Shown in pieces: positions 8,793 to 16,405 of a stretch of 56,561 nt of DNA. Numbering within the stretch: position 1 is the stretch's first letter; each line of letters opens with the position of its first letter. Origin of the DNA: DATLGD01 sp035540755 (GTDB lineage: Bacteria > Actinomycetota > Actinomycetes > Mycobacteriales > SCTD01); assembly GCA_035540755.1 (NCBI GenBank), contig DATLGD010000157.1, forward strand, positions 1 to 56,561. The letters are read 5' to 3'. The notes below the pieces were generated by a model. The model saw only the letters and a program-made list of their open reading frames with translations, did no database searches and was not told the origin of the DNA. The position numbers were made by a program, and so were the translations under genes.

Positions 8793-10351
8793 GCTACGCG
8801 GTCTGGGGCTGGGGCGGGCCGGCCGACGAGCCGTCCCGGGCCGACCTCGAGGCGGTGGCGCCGGTGGTCGCCGGCACCACCGGCGTCGCCGTGCAGCCGC
8901 CGGAGTCGCCCGCCGCGCTGCCGGAGCTGCCGCCGTCGCAGCACCTGGCCGGGCTGCCGGCGTCGCTGCGGGCGCTCGCCTCCGACGAGCCGGTCGACCG
9001 GGCCCGGCACGCCTTCGGCCGCTCCTACCGCGACCTGGTGCGCGGCCTGCGCGGCCAGGTCGAGGCGCCTCCTGACCTGGTGCTGCGACCCTCGGACGAG
9101 CAGGAGGTCGCCGACGTCCTCGACTGGGCGGCGGGCGCCGGTGCACCGGTCGTCCCGTTCGGCGGCGGCACCAGCGTCGTCGGCGGTGTCGAGCCGCGGG
9201 GGCTGCCGGGCGCCGTCAGCCTCGACCTGTCCCGCCTCTCGGGGCTGCTCGACGTCGACGCCACCTCCCGCCAGGTGCGCCTGGCCGCGGGCACGCTCGG
9301 ACCGGACGCCGAGGCGGCGCTGCGGCCGCACGGACTCACCCTGCGCTTCTACCCGCAGTCCTTCGAGCGCTCGACCGTCGGCGGGTGGGTCGCCACCCGG
9401 GCCGCCGGCCACTTCTCCGGACGGCTGCAGCACATCGACGACCTCGTCGCGTCGGTGCGCGCCGTGACGCCGGTCGGCGTCGTCGAGTCGCGCCGGCTGC
9501 CCGGCTCGGGCGCCGGTCCGAGCCCGGACCGGCTGCTGCTCGGCAGCGAGGGGACCCTCGGCGTCGTCACCTCGGCGTGGTTGCGCGCCCAGCCGAAGCC
9601 GGCGCACCGCTGGGCCGCCACGCTGGCCGCCCCGGACTTCGGCACCGGCGCCGAGGCGGTGCGGGCCCTCGTGCAATCCGGGCTGGCACCGGCCACCTGC
9701 CGCCTGGTCGACGCCGCCGAGGCCGCCCTCACCGGGACGCTGACCACCGGCGAGGCGGCGCTGGTGCTCGGGTTCGAGTCGCTCGCCGTGCCGCTGGAGG
9801 CCGAGGCCGCCGTCGCGCTCGAGGTGTGCCGGTCCGCGGGTCTCCGGGTGGTCGAGGCCGGAGCTCGCGGGGCCGCCGGCGAGGCGTGGCGCTCCACGTT
9901 CGTGCGCGCCCCGTACCTGCGCGAGAGCCTGGTGCTGCTCGGCGTGCTCGTCGAGACCTTCGAGACCGCCGTGCCGTGGAGCGGCCTGCCCGCCCTGGTC
10001 GACGAGGTGCGCGCCGCCGTCACCCGTGCGCTGCAGGAGGTCTGCGGCGGCGGCACGGTCACCTGCCGGCTCACCCACGTCTACCCCGACGGCGCCGCGC
10101 CGTACTTCACCGTGCTGGCCCCGGCCCGCCGCGGCTCGGAGGTCGCCCAGTGGGACGAGGTGAAGGCGGCGGCCTCCGAGGCGCTGCTGTCCACCGGCGG
10201 CACGATCACCCACCACCACGCGGTGGGCCGCGACCACCGCCCCTGGTACGACCGCCAGCGCCCGGACGCGTTCTCCGCCGCGCTGGCCGGTGCCAAGGCG
10301 GCCCTGGACCCGACGGGCGTGCTCAATCCGGGCGTGCTGCTCGGCCGCTGA
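8789..10351 (+). CDS. FAD-binding oxidase, alkyldihydroxyacetonephosphate synthase-like
   Basis: 520 residues, FAD_binding_4 family with a VAO-type fold. FAD site: VVPFGGGTSVVGGVEP at about 125-140, then STVGGWVATRAAGHFSGR and LLGSEGTLGVVT at about 250-261. The C-terminal GGTITHHHAVGRDH is the His-rich active-site segment of alkyl-DHAP synthases, and the protein ends in the usual LDPTGVLNPGVLL. Actinobacteria usually lack plasmalogens, so the in vivo reaction may instead be oxidation of a hydroxy acid. The ATG overlaps the preceding stop. Confidence 0.85.
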   Translation: MSYAVWGWGGPADEPSRADLEAVAPVVAGTTGVAVQPPESPAALPELPPSQHLAGLPASLRALASDEPVDRARHAFGRSYRDLVRGLRGQVEAPPDLVLRPSDEQEVADVLDWAAGAGAPVVPFGGGTSVVGGVEPRGLPGAVSLDLSRLSGLLDVDATSRQVRLAAGTLGPDAEAALRPHGLTLRFYPQSFERSTVGGWVATRAAGHFSGRLQHIDDLVASVRAVTPVGVVESRRLPGSGAGPSPDRLLLGSEGTLGVVTSAWLRAQPKPAHRWAATLAAPDFGTGAEAVRALVQSGLAPATCRLVDAAEAALTGTLTTGEAALVLGFESLAVPLEAEAAVALEVCRSAGLRVVEAGARGAAGEAWRSTFVRAPYLRESLVLLGVLVETFETAVPWSGLPALVDEVRAAVTRALQEVCGGGTVTCRLTHVYPDGAAPYFTVLAPARRGSEVAQWDEVKAAASEALLSTGGTITHHHAVGRDHRPWYDRQRPDAFSAALAGAKAALDPTGVLNPGVLLGR

Positions 10352-10461
10352 CCGGTTCCTGCGGCGTTTCGCGCCGTCGTGCCGCAGGTGCGGACGCCCG
10401 GAGCGGCATGATCGGCACGATCGGCTCGATGTGCCCACCCGCACCACCGGAGGAGACGCAC

Positions 10462-10896
10462 GTGGACGGCTTCAAGAAGTTCCTGCTGCGCGGGAACGTC
10501 GTCGACCTCGCGGTCGCGGTGGTCATCGGCGCGGCGTTCGGGGCCATCGTCACCGCCTTCGTCGCGGCCTTCATCACCCCGCTCGTGGGGCTGGCCACGG
10601 GAGCGGCCGGCGACTTCTCCGCCGCCTCGTTCTGCGTCGGCGGGAACTGCGGCGAGGGCGGCAGCGGCGTGCTGTTCCCCTACGGGCAGTTCGTGCAGGC
10701 CCTGCTGACCTTCCTGATCATCGCCGCCGTCGTCTACTTCTTCGTCGTCCAGCCGCTCAACCGGCTGATGGAGCGCTTCAAGACCGAGCCCGAGGTCGTC
10801 GCCGAGACCAAGCAGTGCCCTGAGTGCCTCAGCAGCATCCCGGTGCCCGCCTCCCGCTGCGCGTTCTGCACCGTCGAGCAGCTCGACGTCCCCTGA
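10462..10896 (+). CDS. mscL: Large-conductance mechanosensitive channel MscL with C-terminal zinc ribbon
   Basis: Osmotic safety valve of the inner membrane. 144 residues: FKKFLLRGNVVDLAVAVVIG starts at residue 4, TM1 about 14-40, a periplasmic loop with two Cys (SFCVGGNC), TM2 about 74-98 (LLTFLIIAAVVYFFVVQPLN). After the usual cytoplasmic helix comes CPEC...CAFC (about 119-135), a small zinc ribbon absent from the E. coli protein. GTG 10462 follows GGAGGAG. Homologues lie near fmdB/galU in mycobacteria. Confidence 0.95.
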   Translation: MDGFKKFLLRGNVVDLAVAVVIGAAFGAIVTAFVAAFITPLVGLATGAAGDFSAASFCVGGNCGEGGSGVLFPYGQFVQALLTFLIIAAVVYFFVVQPLNRLMERFKTEPEVVAETKQCPECLSSIPVPASRCAFCTVEQLDVP

Positions 10897-10919
10897 CCCG
10901 AGCAGTCGACGACCGGGAC

Positions 10920-11105
10920 TCACACGCCCCGGTCGTGGTGCGGCGGCTGCTCGGCGCGGTAGCGATCGGCCGGGTCGTCCTCGGGCGGCGCCTGCCGGCG
11001 CTCGTCATCGAGGTCCAGCGCCGGCTCGTCCGCGTCGAGCGCCCCCGGCGGCCCGACGGCCCGTCTCGGGCGGCGGCGGCGCGGCGGCTCGGGCACGGGC
11101 GTCAC
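10920..11105 (-). CDS. Possible small Pro/Arg- and acidic-rich protein
   Basis: A 61-residue open frame in the 226-nt gap between mscL and the next membrane protein. Composition is PEPPRRRRPRRAVG at the N-terminus and an acidic, Pro-rich tail ending HHDRGV. No domain or Shine-Dalgarno is recognised; the start would be GTG 11105. It may be only a GC-rich chance frame; it is listed because it fills most of an otherwise empty gap. Confidence 0.3.
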   Translation of the reverse strand: MTPVPEPPRRRRPRRAVGPPGALDADEPALDLDDERRQAPPEDDPADRYRAEQPPHHDRGV

Positions 11106-11122
11106 CCTACGGAGGAGGCCGC

Positions 11123-11617
11123 ATGACCCGCACGGACACCGGCGCCCGCCCGGGCGCGGAGGGCGCCGCGCTGCTGGCCGGCGCCGCCCTCACCGTGGTG
11201 CTCGTCGACCTGGGGCCGGTCGGCTACCACTGGCTGCCGCTGCTGCTCGGCGGCACCTACCTGGCCGCAGCCGCGGCGGGCGGCAGTCGCGGCCGGCTGT
11301 GGGCACCCGGCCTGGTGCTCGCCGGCGTCGGCGCCACGATCGGCCTGTGGTTCGAGGCCGGGCGGGGCGGCGACGACTACCGGCTGCTGCCGCTGGTCGT
11401 GCTCGGCCTCGGCCTGGGGGCGGTGCTCGCGGCCCTGCTGGCCGAGCGCGGCTTCGCCATCGCGCCGATGGGCGTCGCGCTGCCGGTGGTGCTGTTCGGC
11501 GGCTTCGCCCTGCTCGACCAGGCCGCGCCCGGTCCGCTGGGCGGCCGGACCTGGCCTTACGCGGCGCTGGTCGCGGCATGGGGGCTGGTCGTGGTCGTGC
11601 GCGCGCGGAGGCCCTGA
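11123..11617 (+). CDS. Four/five-helix membrane protein, paralogue of 46962-47513
   Basis: 164 residues, function unknown. Hydrophobic segments at about 12-30, 34-50, 54-72, 84-102, 108-124 and 138-158. A perfect GGAGGAGG Shine-Dalgarno precedes ATG 11123. It shares clear stretches with the protein encoded at 46962: TYLAAAAAG.SRG.LW.PG, GLG.VLAALL and MGVALPVVLFGGFALL versus MSVALPVLLFGGFALL. The pair therefore defines a lineage-specific family. No nearby gene suggests a role. Confidence 0.8.
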   Translation: MTRTDTGARPGAEGAALLAGAALTVVLVDLGPVGYHWLPLLLGGTYLAAAAAGGSRGRLWAPGLVLAGVGATIGLWFEAGRGGDDYRLLPLVVLGLGLGAVLAALLAERGFAIAPMGVALPVVLFGGFALLDQAAPGPLGGRTWPYAALVAAWGLVVVVRARRP

Positions 11618-11651
11618 CGGGCCCGCTGCACGGCTATCCTCGACAGGTCCC

Positions 11652-11724
11652 GCCTCCGTAGCTCAGTGGACAGAGCGCCTCCGTCCTAAGGAGGGCGTCG
11701 GGAGTTCGATTCTCTCCGGGGGCA
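11652..11724 (+). tRNA. tRNA-Arg (anticodon CCU)
   Basis: All arms fold: acceptor 11652-11658 (GCCTCCG) with 11717-11723 (CGGGGGC, one G-U), D stem GCTC/GAGC, anticodon stem CCTCC/GGAGG with CCT at 11685-11687, T stem GGGAG/CTCTC around TTCGATT, and discriminator A at 11724. The 3' CCA is not encoded. It reads the AGG arginine codon, rare in such a GC-rich genome. Confidence 0.96.
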
Positions 11725-11841
11725 CGAGGCGCAGCGGCGCTCAGTCGAGGCAGTAGGTCGTCACGTCCGCCACGCCGACGACGTCGTGCTCGCATGCGTC
11801 GAGGAAGCGCTGAGCCGGCCACGACGGGGTAGGGCGCCGGC

Positions 11842-12474
11842 GTGCCGAAGCCCGACTGGCCCACCGCCGCCCCCTTCGTGCCGGAGACCGACGACCTCGA
11901 GCAGTTACGCGCGGCCGCGCAGGACTGCCGCGGCTGCCCGCTGCACGAGAACGCCACGCAGACCGTCTTCGGCCGCGGCACCGCCGCGGCACGGCTGATG
12001 CTCGTCGGCGAGCAGCCCGGCGACGTCGAGGACCGGGAGGGCATGCCGTTCGTGGGCCCGGCCGGCCGGCTGCTCGTCCAGGCGCTCGACGAGGCGGGCG
12101 TCGACCGCAGTGCCGCCTACGTGACGAACGCGGTCAAGCACTTCACGTTCACCCCCCGAGGCAACCGCCGCGTCCACGCCACCCCCGACACCTGGGAGGT
12201 CGCCGCCTGCCGCCCCTGGCTCCAGGCGGAGGTCGCCCTCGTCCAGCCCGAGCTCGTGGTGCTGCTCGGAGCGACAGCGGCGAAGTCGCTGTACGGCAGC
12301 AGCTTCCGGGTGACGAAGAGCCGCGGCACGGTGCTCGACTGGCCGGCCGAGGACGGTCCGCGGGCGATGGCGACGATCCACCCCTCCGCTGTGCTCCGGG
12401 CCGACGACCGCGACGCCGCCCTCGCCGGGCTCGTCGCCGACCTGCGGGTGGCCCGGGACGTGCTGGCAGGCTGA
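11842..12474 (+). CDS. udgX: UdgX-type uracil-DNA glycosylase
   Basis: 210 residues of the family 4/UdgX lineage. The N-terminal CRGCPLHENATQTVFG and other Cys residues fit an Fe-S cluster site; motif A reads GEQPGD at 56-61 and motif B HPSAVLRA. The loop FTPRGNRRVHATPD contains H112 in RRVH, equivalent to the KRRIH loop of mycobacterial UdgX whose His forms a covalent adduct with uracil-containing DNA. That this copy forms the adduct is inference from the motif. GTG 11842 lacks a Shine-Dalgarno; TAGGGC ends 6 nt before it. Confidence 0.9.
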   Translation: MPKPDWPTAAPFVPETDDLEQLRAAAQDCRGCPLHENATQTVFGRGTAAARLMLVGEQPGDVEDREGMPFVGPAGRLLVQALDEAGVDRSAAYVTNAVKHFTFTPRGNRRVHATPDTWEVAACRPWLQAEVALVQPELVVLLGATAAKSLYGSSFRVTKSRGTVLDWPAEDGPRAMATIHPSAVLRADDRDAALAGLVADLRVARDVLAG

Positions 12475-12479
12475 CCGAC

Positions 12480-13160
12480 GTGCGCATCCCCGCCCGGCAC
12501 ATGGGCCCGCCCGGATCGGCCAACGGCGGCGTCACCTGCGGCCGCCTCGCCGCCTACCTCGCCTCCCCGGTCGCGCAGGTGACGCTGCGCCGCCCGCCGC
12601 CGCTCGACATCGACCTGCGCGTCGACGTCGGCGCGGACGGCGTCCGGCTCTGGGACCGTGACGCCCTGGTCGCCGAAGCCGTGCCCGGGCAGGTCGACCT
12701 CGAGCCGCCGCCCGCCGTCGGCCTGGACGTCGCGCGCGCCGCCGCCGCGCACTACGCCGGCCGCACGATCCACCCGTTCCCGGGCTGCTTCGTCTGCGGC
12801 ACCGACCGCGAGCCGCCGGACGGGATGGGGCTGCGCCCCGGACCCGTCGGCGAGGACGCCGTCGCCGCGGTCTGGACGCCGGTCGACGCCGACCGGGCGA
12901 TGGTCTGGGGCGCGCTCGACTGCCCGGGCGGCTGGGCCGAGGACCTCCCCGGCCGGCCGATGGTGCTGGGACGGATGACGCTGCGCCTGGACGCCGAGCC
13001 CGACGCTGGCGAGCCGCACGTCGTGCAGGGCTGGGTGGTGCGGCGCGACGGGCGCAAGACCCACGCCGGCACCAGCCTGCGCACGGCGGACGGGCAGCTG
13101 CTCGCCGTCGCCGCGCAGGTGTGGCTCGCCGTCGACGTCGAGAAGGTCGGCCGCCGCTGA
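12480..13160 (+). CDS. Hotdog-fold thioesterase-like protein
   Basis: 226 residues, start GTG 12480 just 5 nt after udgX. The N-terminal GPPGSANGGVTCGRLAAYL resembles the nucleotide/CoA-facing segment of hotdog acyl-CoA thioesterases. A central HPFPGCFVCGTDREPPDGMGLRPGP is typical of this uncharacterised actinobacterial group, and the C-terminal GRKTHAGTSLRTADGQLLAVAAQVWLAVD resembles a hotdog beta-strand pair. No TM segments. Substrate unknown. Transcription together with udgX is likely from the spacing. Confidence 0.65.
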   Translation: MRIPARHMGPPGSANGGVTCGRLAAYLASPVAQVTLRRPPPLDIDLRVDVGADGVRLWDRDALVAEAVPGQVDLEPPPAVGLDVARAAAAHYAGRTIHPFPGCFVCGTDREPPDGMGLRPGPVGEDAVAAVWTPVDADRAMVWGALDCPGGWAEDLPGRPMVLGRMTLRLDAEPDAGEPHVVQGWVVRRDGRKTHAGTSLRTADGQLLAVAAQVWLAVDVEKVGRR

Positions 13161-13166
13161 CCGGCG

Positions 13167-14444
13167 TCAGGCGTGCGGCTCCCTGGCGTCGTAGGCGCGG
13201 AAGCGCGACGCCGTCGCGGCCACCACCCCGGTGACGCCGACGACGACGAGGCCGCCGATCACCGACGCGGCCTGCAGGCCGACCAGCTCGGCGCCGCCGC
13301 CGGCCCGCGCGTCGCCCAGGCGGGGACCGCCCGCGACGACGACGATGAAGACGCCGCCGAGCCGGCCGCGCATCTCGTCCGGCGCGGCCGCCTGCAGCAC
13401 CGCGGTCCGGAAGACAGCCGAGACCATGTCGGAGGCGCCGGCGGCGGCGAGGAACAGCAGGGCCAGCCAGAGCACGTCGGTGGCCCCGAACAGCGCGATG
13501 GACAGCCCCCACGCCGCGACGGCCAGCAGCACGGCGACGCCGTGCCGGTGCACGCGACCGAACCAGCCGGAGAACAGGGCACCGGCCAGCGCGCCGGCGG
13601 CGAGGGAGGAGTACAGCAGGCCGGCGGTCTGCGGACCGCCGCCGAAGACGTCCTCCGCCATGGCCGGGAACAGCGCCCGCGGCATCGCGAGCACCATGGC
13701 GACGAGGTCCACGACGAACGTCATGAGCAGCACCTGCCGGGTGCGCAGGAAGCGCAGCCCCTCCAGCACGCTCGCGGTGCCGGCCCGGCGGCCACCCGAC
13801 AGCGGCGGTGAGGCCGGCAGCCCGACGAGCGCCACGAGGGCCACCAGGCAGGTGAGGACGTCGAGCCCGTACGCCGCCTCGTAGCCGAACCGGGCGACCA
13901 GCACGCCGGCCAGCAGCGGTCCGACGGTGACGCCGGTGTTGAACTCGACCTGCTTGAGGGCGTTGGCGGCCGGCAGCAGGTGGGCCGGCAGCAGCCGGGG
14001 CACGAACGCCTGGCGGGCCGGGGAGTCGACCGCGAACAGCGCTGCCTGCGCCGCGACGACCGCGTAGAGCAGCGCGGTGGACCGCAGGTCGACCGCGGCC
14101 TGCACGACGAGCAGCCCGGCGAGCAGCGCCTGCCCCGACGTCGTGATCACCACCAGCTTCCGGCGGTCGACGGCGTCGGCGATCGCGCCGCCGTAGAGGC
14201 CGAAGACGACCAGCGGCAGCAGGCCGGCGACACCCACCAGTCCGACGGCGGCGGTCGAGCGGGTCTGCTCGTAGACCTGGATCGGCACCGCGACGAGCGT
14301 CACCTGGGTGCCGAGGACCGACACCGCCTCCCCGGTGAGCAGGCGGCGGTACGGCCGCGAGACGCGCAGCGGGGTCAGGTCGAGGGTGGCGCCGCGCAGC
14401 CGGGCGGCGAGCCCGGGCCGCCCTTCCGCCGACGGACGGGTCAC
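13167..14444 (-). CDS. MFS transporter, EntS-like exporter family
   Basis: 425 residues with about 12 TM helices. The RRLLTGEAVSVLGTQVTLVAVPIQVY start, LYGGAIADAVDRRK loop between TM2 and TM3, and DSPARQAFVPRLLP are characteristic of the MFS_3/enterobactin-exporter group. GTG 14444 overlaps the pdxH stop (GTGA). The substrate cannot be read from sequence; linkage to PLP synthesis is probably incidental. A second member of this family is at 18665-19945. Confidence 0.85.
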   Translation of the reverse strand: MTRPSAEGRPGLAARLRGATLDLTPLRVSRPYRRLLTGEAVSVLGTQVTLVAVPIQVYEQTRSTAAVGLVGVAGLLPLVVFGLYGGAIADAVDRRKLVVITTSGQALLAGLLVVQAAVDLRSTALLYAVVAAQAALFAVDSPARQAFVPRLLPAHLLPAANALKQVEFNTGVTVGPLLAGVLVARFGYEAAYGLDVLTCLVALVALVGLPASPPLSGGRRAGTASVLEGLRFLRTRQVLLMTFVVDLVAMVLAMPRALFPAMAEDVFGGGPQTAGLLYSSLAAGALAGALFSGWFGRVHRHGVAVLLAVAAWGLSIALFGATDVLWLALLFLAAAGASDMVSAVFRTAVLQAAAPDEMRGRLGGVFIVVVAGGPRLGDARAGGGAELVGLQAASVIGGLVVVGVTGVVAATASRFRAYDAREPHA

Positions 14445-15100
14445 GGTGACAGGCGCTCGACGACCCAGGCTGCGCCGTCGCGGCGGTACCGCAGCCGGTC
14501 GTGCAGCCGGTCGGCCCGGCCCTGCCACAGCTCGACGCTGCGCGGCACGACGCGCAGGCCGCCCCAGAACGGCGGCAGGGGCACCTCCCCGCCGGCGAAG
14601 CCCTGCTCCAGCTCCACCCGGCGCTGCTCCAGCTCGGCCCGCGAGGTGAGCACCGTCGACTGGCGCGAGGCCCAGGCGCCGATCTGCGCGCCCCGGGGCC
14701 GGGTGCGGAAGTAGGCCTCGGCCTCCTCGCGCGCGACCGGCTCGACGTCGCCGGCGACGACCACCTGCCGCTCCAGCGCCAGCCACGGGAAGACCAGCGC
14801 GGCGCGCGGGTTCTCGGTGGCCTCCCGGGCCTTTCGCGAGGCGAGGTTGGTGAAGACGGCGAAGCCGCGCTCGTCGACGCCCTTGACCAGGACGGTGCGG
14901 GCGCTCGGCGCGCCGTCGACCGACGCGGTCGACAGCACGGCGGCGTTCGGCTCCAGCACCCCGGCGGCGACGGCGTCGTCCAGCCAGGCGCGCACCTGCG
15001 CGTGCCAGGTCGGCGCCAGATCGCCCTCCGCCAGCCCGCCCGCCGCGTACTCCCGGCGCAGCGCCGCCAGGTCGGGGGGCGACGACGGGCTCCGCGGCAC
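14441..15100 (-). CDS. pdxH: Pyridoxamine 5'-phosphate oxidase
   Basis: FMN enzyme making pyridoxal 5'-phosphate from PNP/PMP, the cofactor of SerC and of the class V aminotransferase in this window. 219 residues: RTVLVKGVDERGFAVFTNLASRKARE (FMN phosphate site, about 69-95), FPWLALERQVVVAGDVEPV, and the C-terminal WQGRADRLHDRLRYRRDGAAW, which is diagnostic. GTG 15100 is preceded at 6 nt by TAGCCT (15107-15112, minus strand) and no Shine-Dalgarno, so probably leaderless. Confidence 0.95.
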   Translation of the reverse strand: MPRSPSSPPDLAALRREYAAGGLAEGDLAPTWHAQVRAWLDDAVAAGVLEPNAAVLSTASVDGAPSARTVLVKGVDERGFAVFTNLASRKAREATENPRAALVFPWLALERQVVVAGDVEPVAREEAEAYFRTRPRGAQIGAWASRQSTVLTSRAELEQRRVELEQGFAGGEVPLPPFWGGLRVVPRSVELWQGRADRLHDRLRYRRDGAAWVVERLSP

Positions 15101-15214
15101 GTCGGCAGGCTAGCCAGCCGACGTGCCGGGCGCCCGGCACGGCAGAATGCTGCTCGGACCGATCGGCCCACCCCGGCTCTGACCGCGAGCCGCACTGCAG
15201 CGAGGAGCCGCCAC

Positions 15215-16333
15215 ATGGCGAACGAGACCCTCTTCCGGCCCGGCCTCGAGGGTGTCATCGCCTTCGAGTCGGAGATCGCCGAGCCCGACAAGGAGGGCAG
15301 CGCGCTCCGCTACCGCGGCGTCGACATCGAGGACCTCGTCGGCAAGGTGAGCTTCGGCAACGTCTGGGGCCTGCTCGTCGACGGCAAGTTCAACCCGGGC
15401 CTGCCACCGGCGGAGCCGTTCCCCCTGCCGGTGCACTCCGGCGACATCCGGGTCGACGTGCAGTCGGCCATCGCCATGCTCGCGCCGGCCTGGGGCCTGC
15501 AGCAGATGCTCGACATCGACGAGGCCCAGATCCGCGAGGACCTCGCCCGCATCTCGGTGATGATCATGTCCTTCGTGGCGCAGTCGGCCCGCGGCCAGGG
15601 CAAGCCGATGGTGCCGCAGAGCAAGGTCGACGAGGCCGGCAGCATCGTCGAGCGCTTCATGATCCGCTGGAAGGGCGAGCCCGACCCCGCGCACACCAGG
15701 GCTGTCGACGCCTACTTCGGCTCGGCCGCCGAGCACGGCATGAACGCCTCCACCTTCACCGCCCGCGTCATCGCCTCCACCGGCGCCGACGCCGCCGCGG
15801 CCATGTCCGGCGCCATCGGCGCGCTGTCCGGCCCGCTGCACGGCGGTGCGCCGTCGCGCGTGCTCACGATGCTCGACGAGGTCGAGAAGAGCGGCGACCC
15901 CGTGAAGTACGTCAAGGGGCTGCTCGACCGCAAGGAGCGCCTGATGGGCTTCGGCCACCGGGTCTACCGTGCCGAGGACCCCCGCGCGCGCGTCCTGCGC
16001 CGCACCGCCAAGGAGCTCGGCTCGCACCGCTACGAGGTGGCCGACGCGCTGGAGAAGGCCGCCATCGACGAGCTCACCGACCGCTACCCCGACCGACCGC
16101 TGCGCACCAACGTCGAGTTCTGGTCCGCCGTCGTGCTGGACTTCGCGGAGGTGCCCGGCCACATGTTCACGCCGATGTTCACCTGCGCCCGGACCGCCGG
16201 CTGGTCGGCGCACATCCTCGAGCAGAAGCGCCTGAACAAGCTGATCCGCCCGTCGGCGAAGTACGTGGGCCCCGGCCCCCGCCCGGTCGACGCCGTCGAG
16301 AGCGGCGAGCTGACTGCCGCCAACCAGGTCTGA
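15215..16333 (+). CDS. Citrate synthase (citrate synthase 2 type)
   Basis: Condenses oxaloacetate and acetyl-CoA. 372 residues, the short type-I-like form of actinobacterial citrate synthase 2 (CitA). Catalytic signatures: GALSGPLHGGAPSRV (first His), LMGFGHRVYRAEDPRA (second His with the substrate Arg), and VEFWSAVVLDFAEVP (catalytic Asp region). ATG 15215 is preceded by GAGGAG. A hairpin at 16345-16380 follows the stop. The main GltA-type enzyme is presumably elsewhere. Confidence 0.93.
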   Translation: MANETLFRPGLEGVIAFESEIAEPDKEGSALRYRGVDIEDLVGKVSFGNVWGLLVDGKFNPGLPPAEPFPLPVHSGDIRVDVQSAIAMLAPAWGLQQMLDIDEAQIREDLARISVMIMSFVAQSARGQGKPMVPQSKVDEAGSIVERFMIRWKGEPDPAHTRAVDAYFGSAAEHGMNASTFTARVIASTGADAAAAMSGAIGALSGPLHGGAPSRVLTMLDEVEKSGDPVKYVKGLLDRKERLMGFGHRVYRAEDPRARVLRRTAKELGSHRYEVADALEKAAIDELTDRYPDRPLRTNVEFWSAVVLDFAEVPGHMFTPMFTCARTAGWSAHILEQKRLNKLIRPSAKYVGPGPRPVDAVESGELTAANQV

Positions 16334-16344
16334 CCCCCTCCCCG

Positions 16345-16380
16345 AGGAAATCAACAGCACCCTGGTGCTGTGGATTTCCT
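16345..16380 (+). terminator. Near-perfect 17-bp inverted repeat between citrate synthase and serC
   Basis: Arms 16345-16361 and 16364-16380 are complementary at 16 of 17 positions with only two central bases between them, giving a tight hairpin 12 nt after the citrate synthase stop and 25 nt before the serC GTG. It is markedly AT-richer than its surroundings and has no U-tract. It may be a factor-independent-type terminator, an operator for serC, or a genome-wide palindromic repeat. Confidence 0.55.
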
Positions 16381-16405
16381 GGCCCGCCGACCCGAAGGCG
16401 CTCTC

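Noticed and set aside
11741..11992. 83-codon minus frame ending DVTTYCLD
   Set aside because: No start codon or Shine-Dalgarno near the plausible C-terminal part; the rest is Arg-rich shadow of udgX.
11634..12044. Minus-strand frame reading through the tRNA (contains GENRTPD)
   Set aside because: The GENRTPD string is the translation of a tRNA gene on the opposite strand, a common false ORF.
12532..15291. A 919-codon minus-strand open frame
   Set aside because: Shadow of MFS and pdxH in another frame; rich in Arg/Pro/Gly with no motif, as expected at this GC content.
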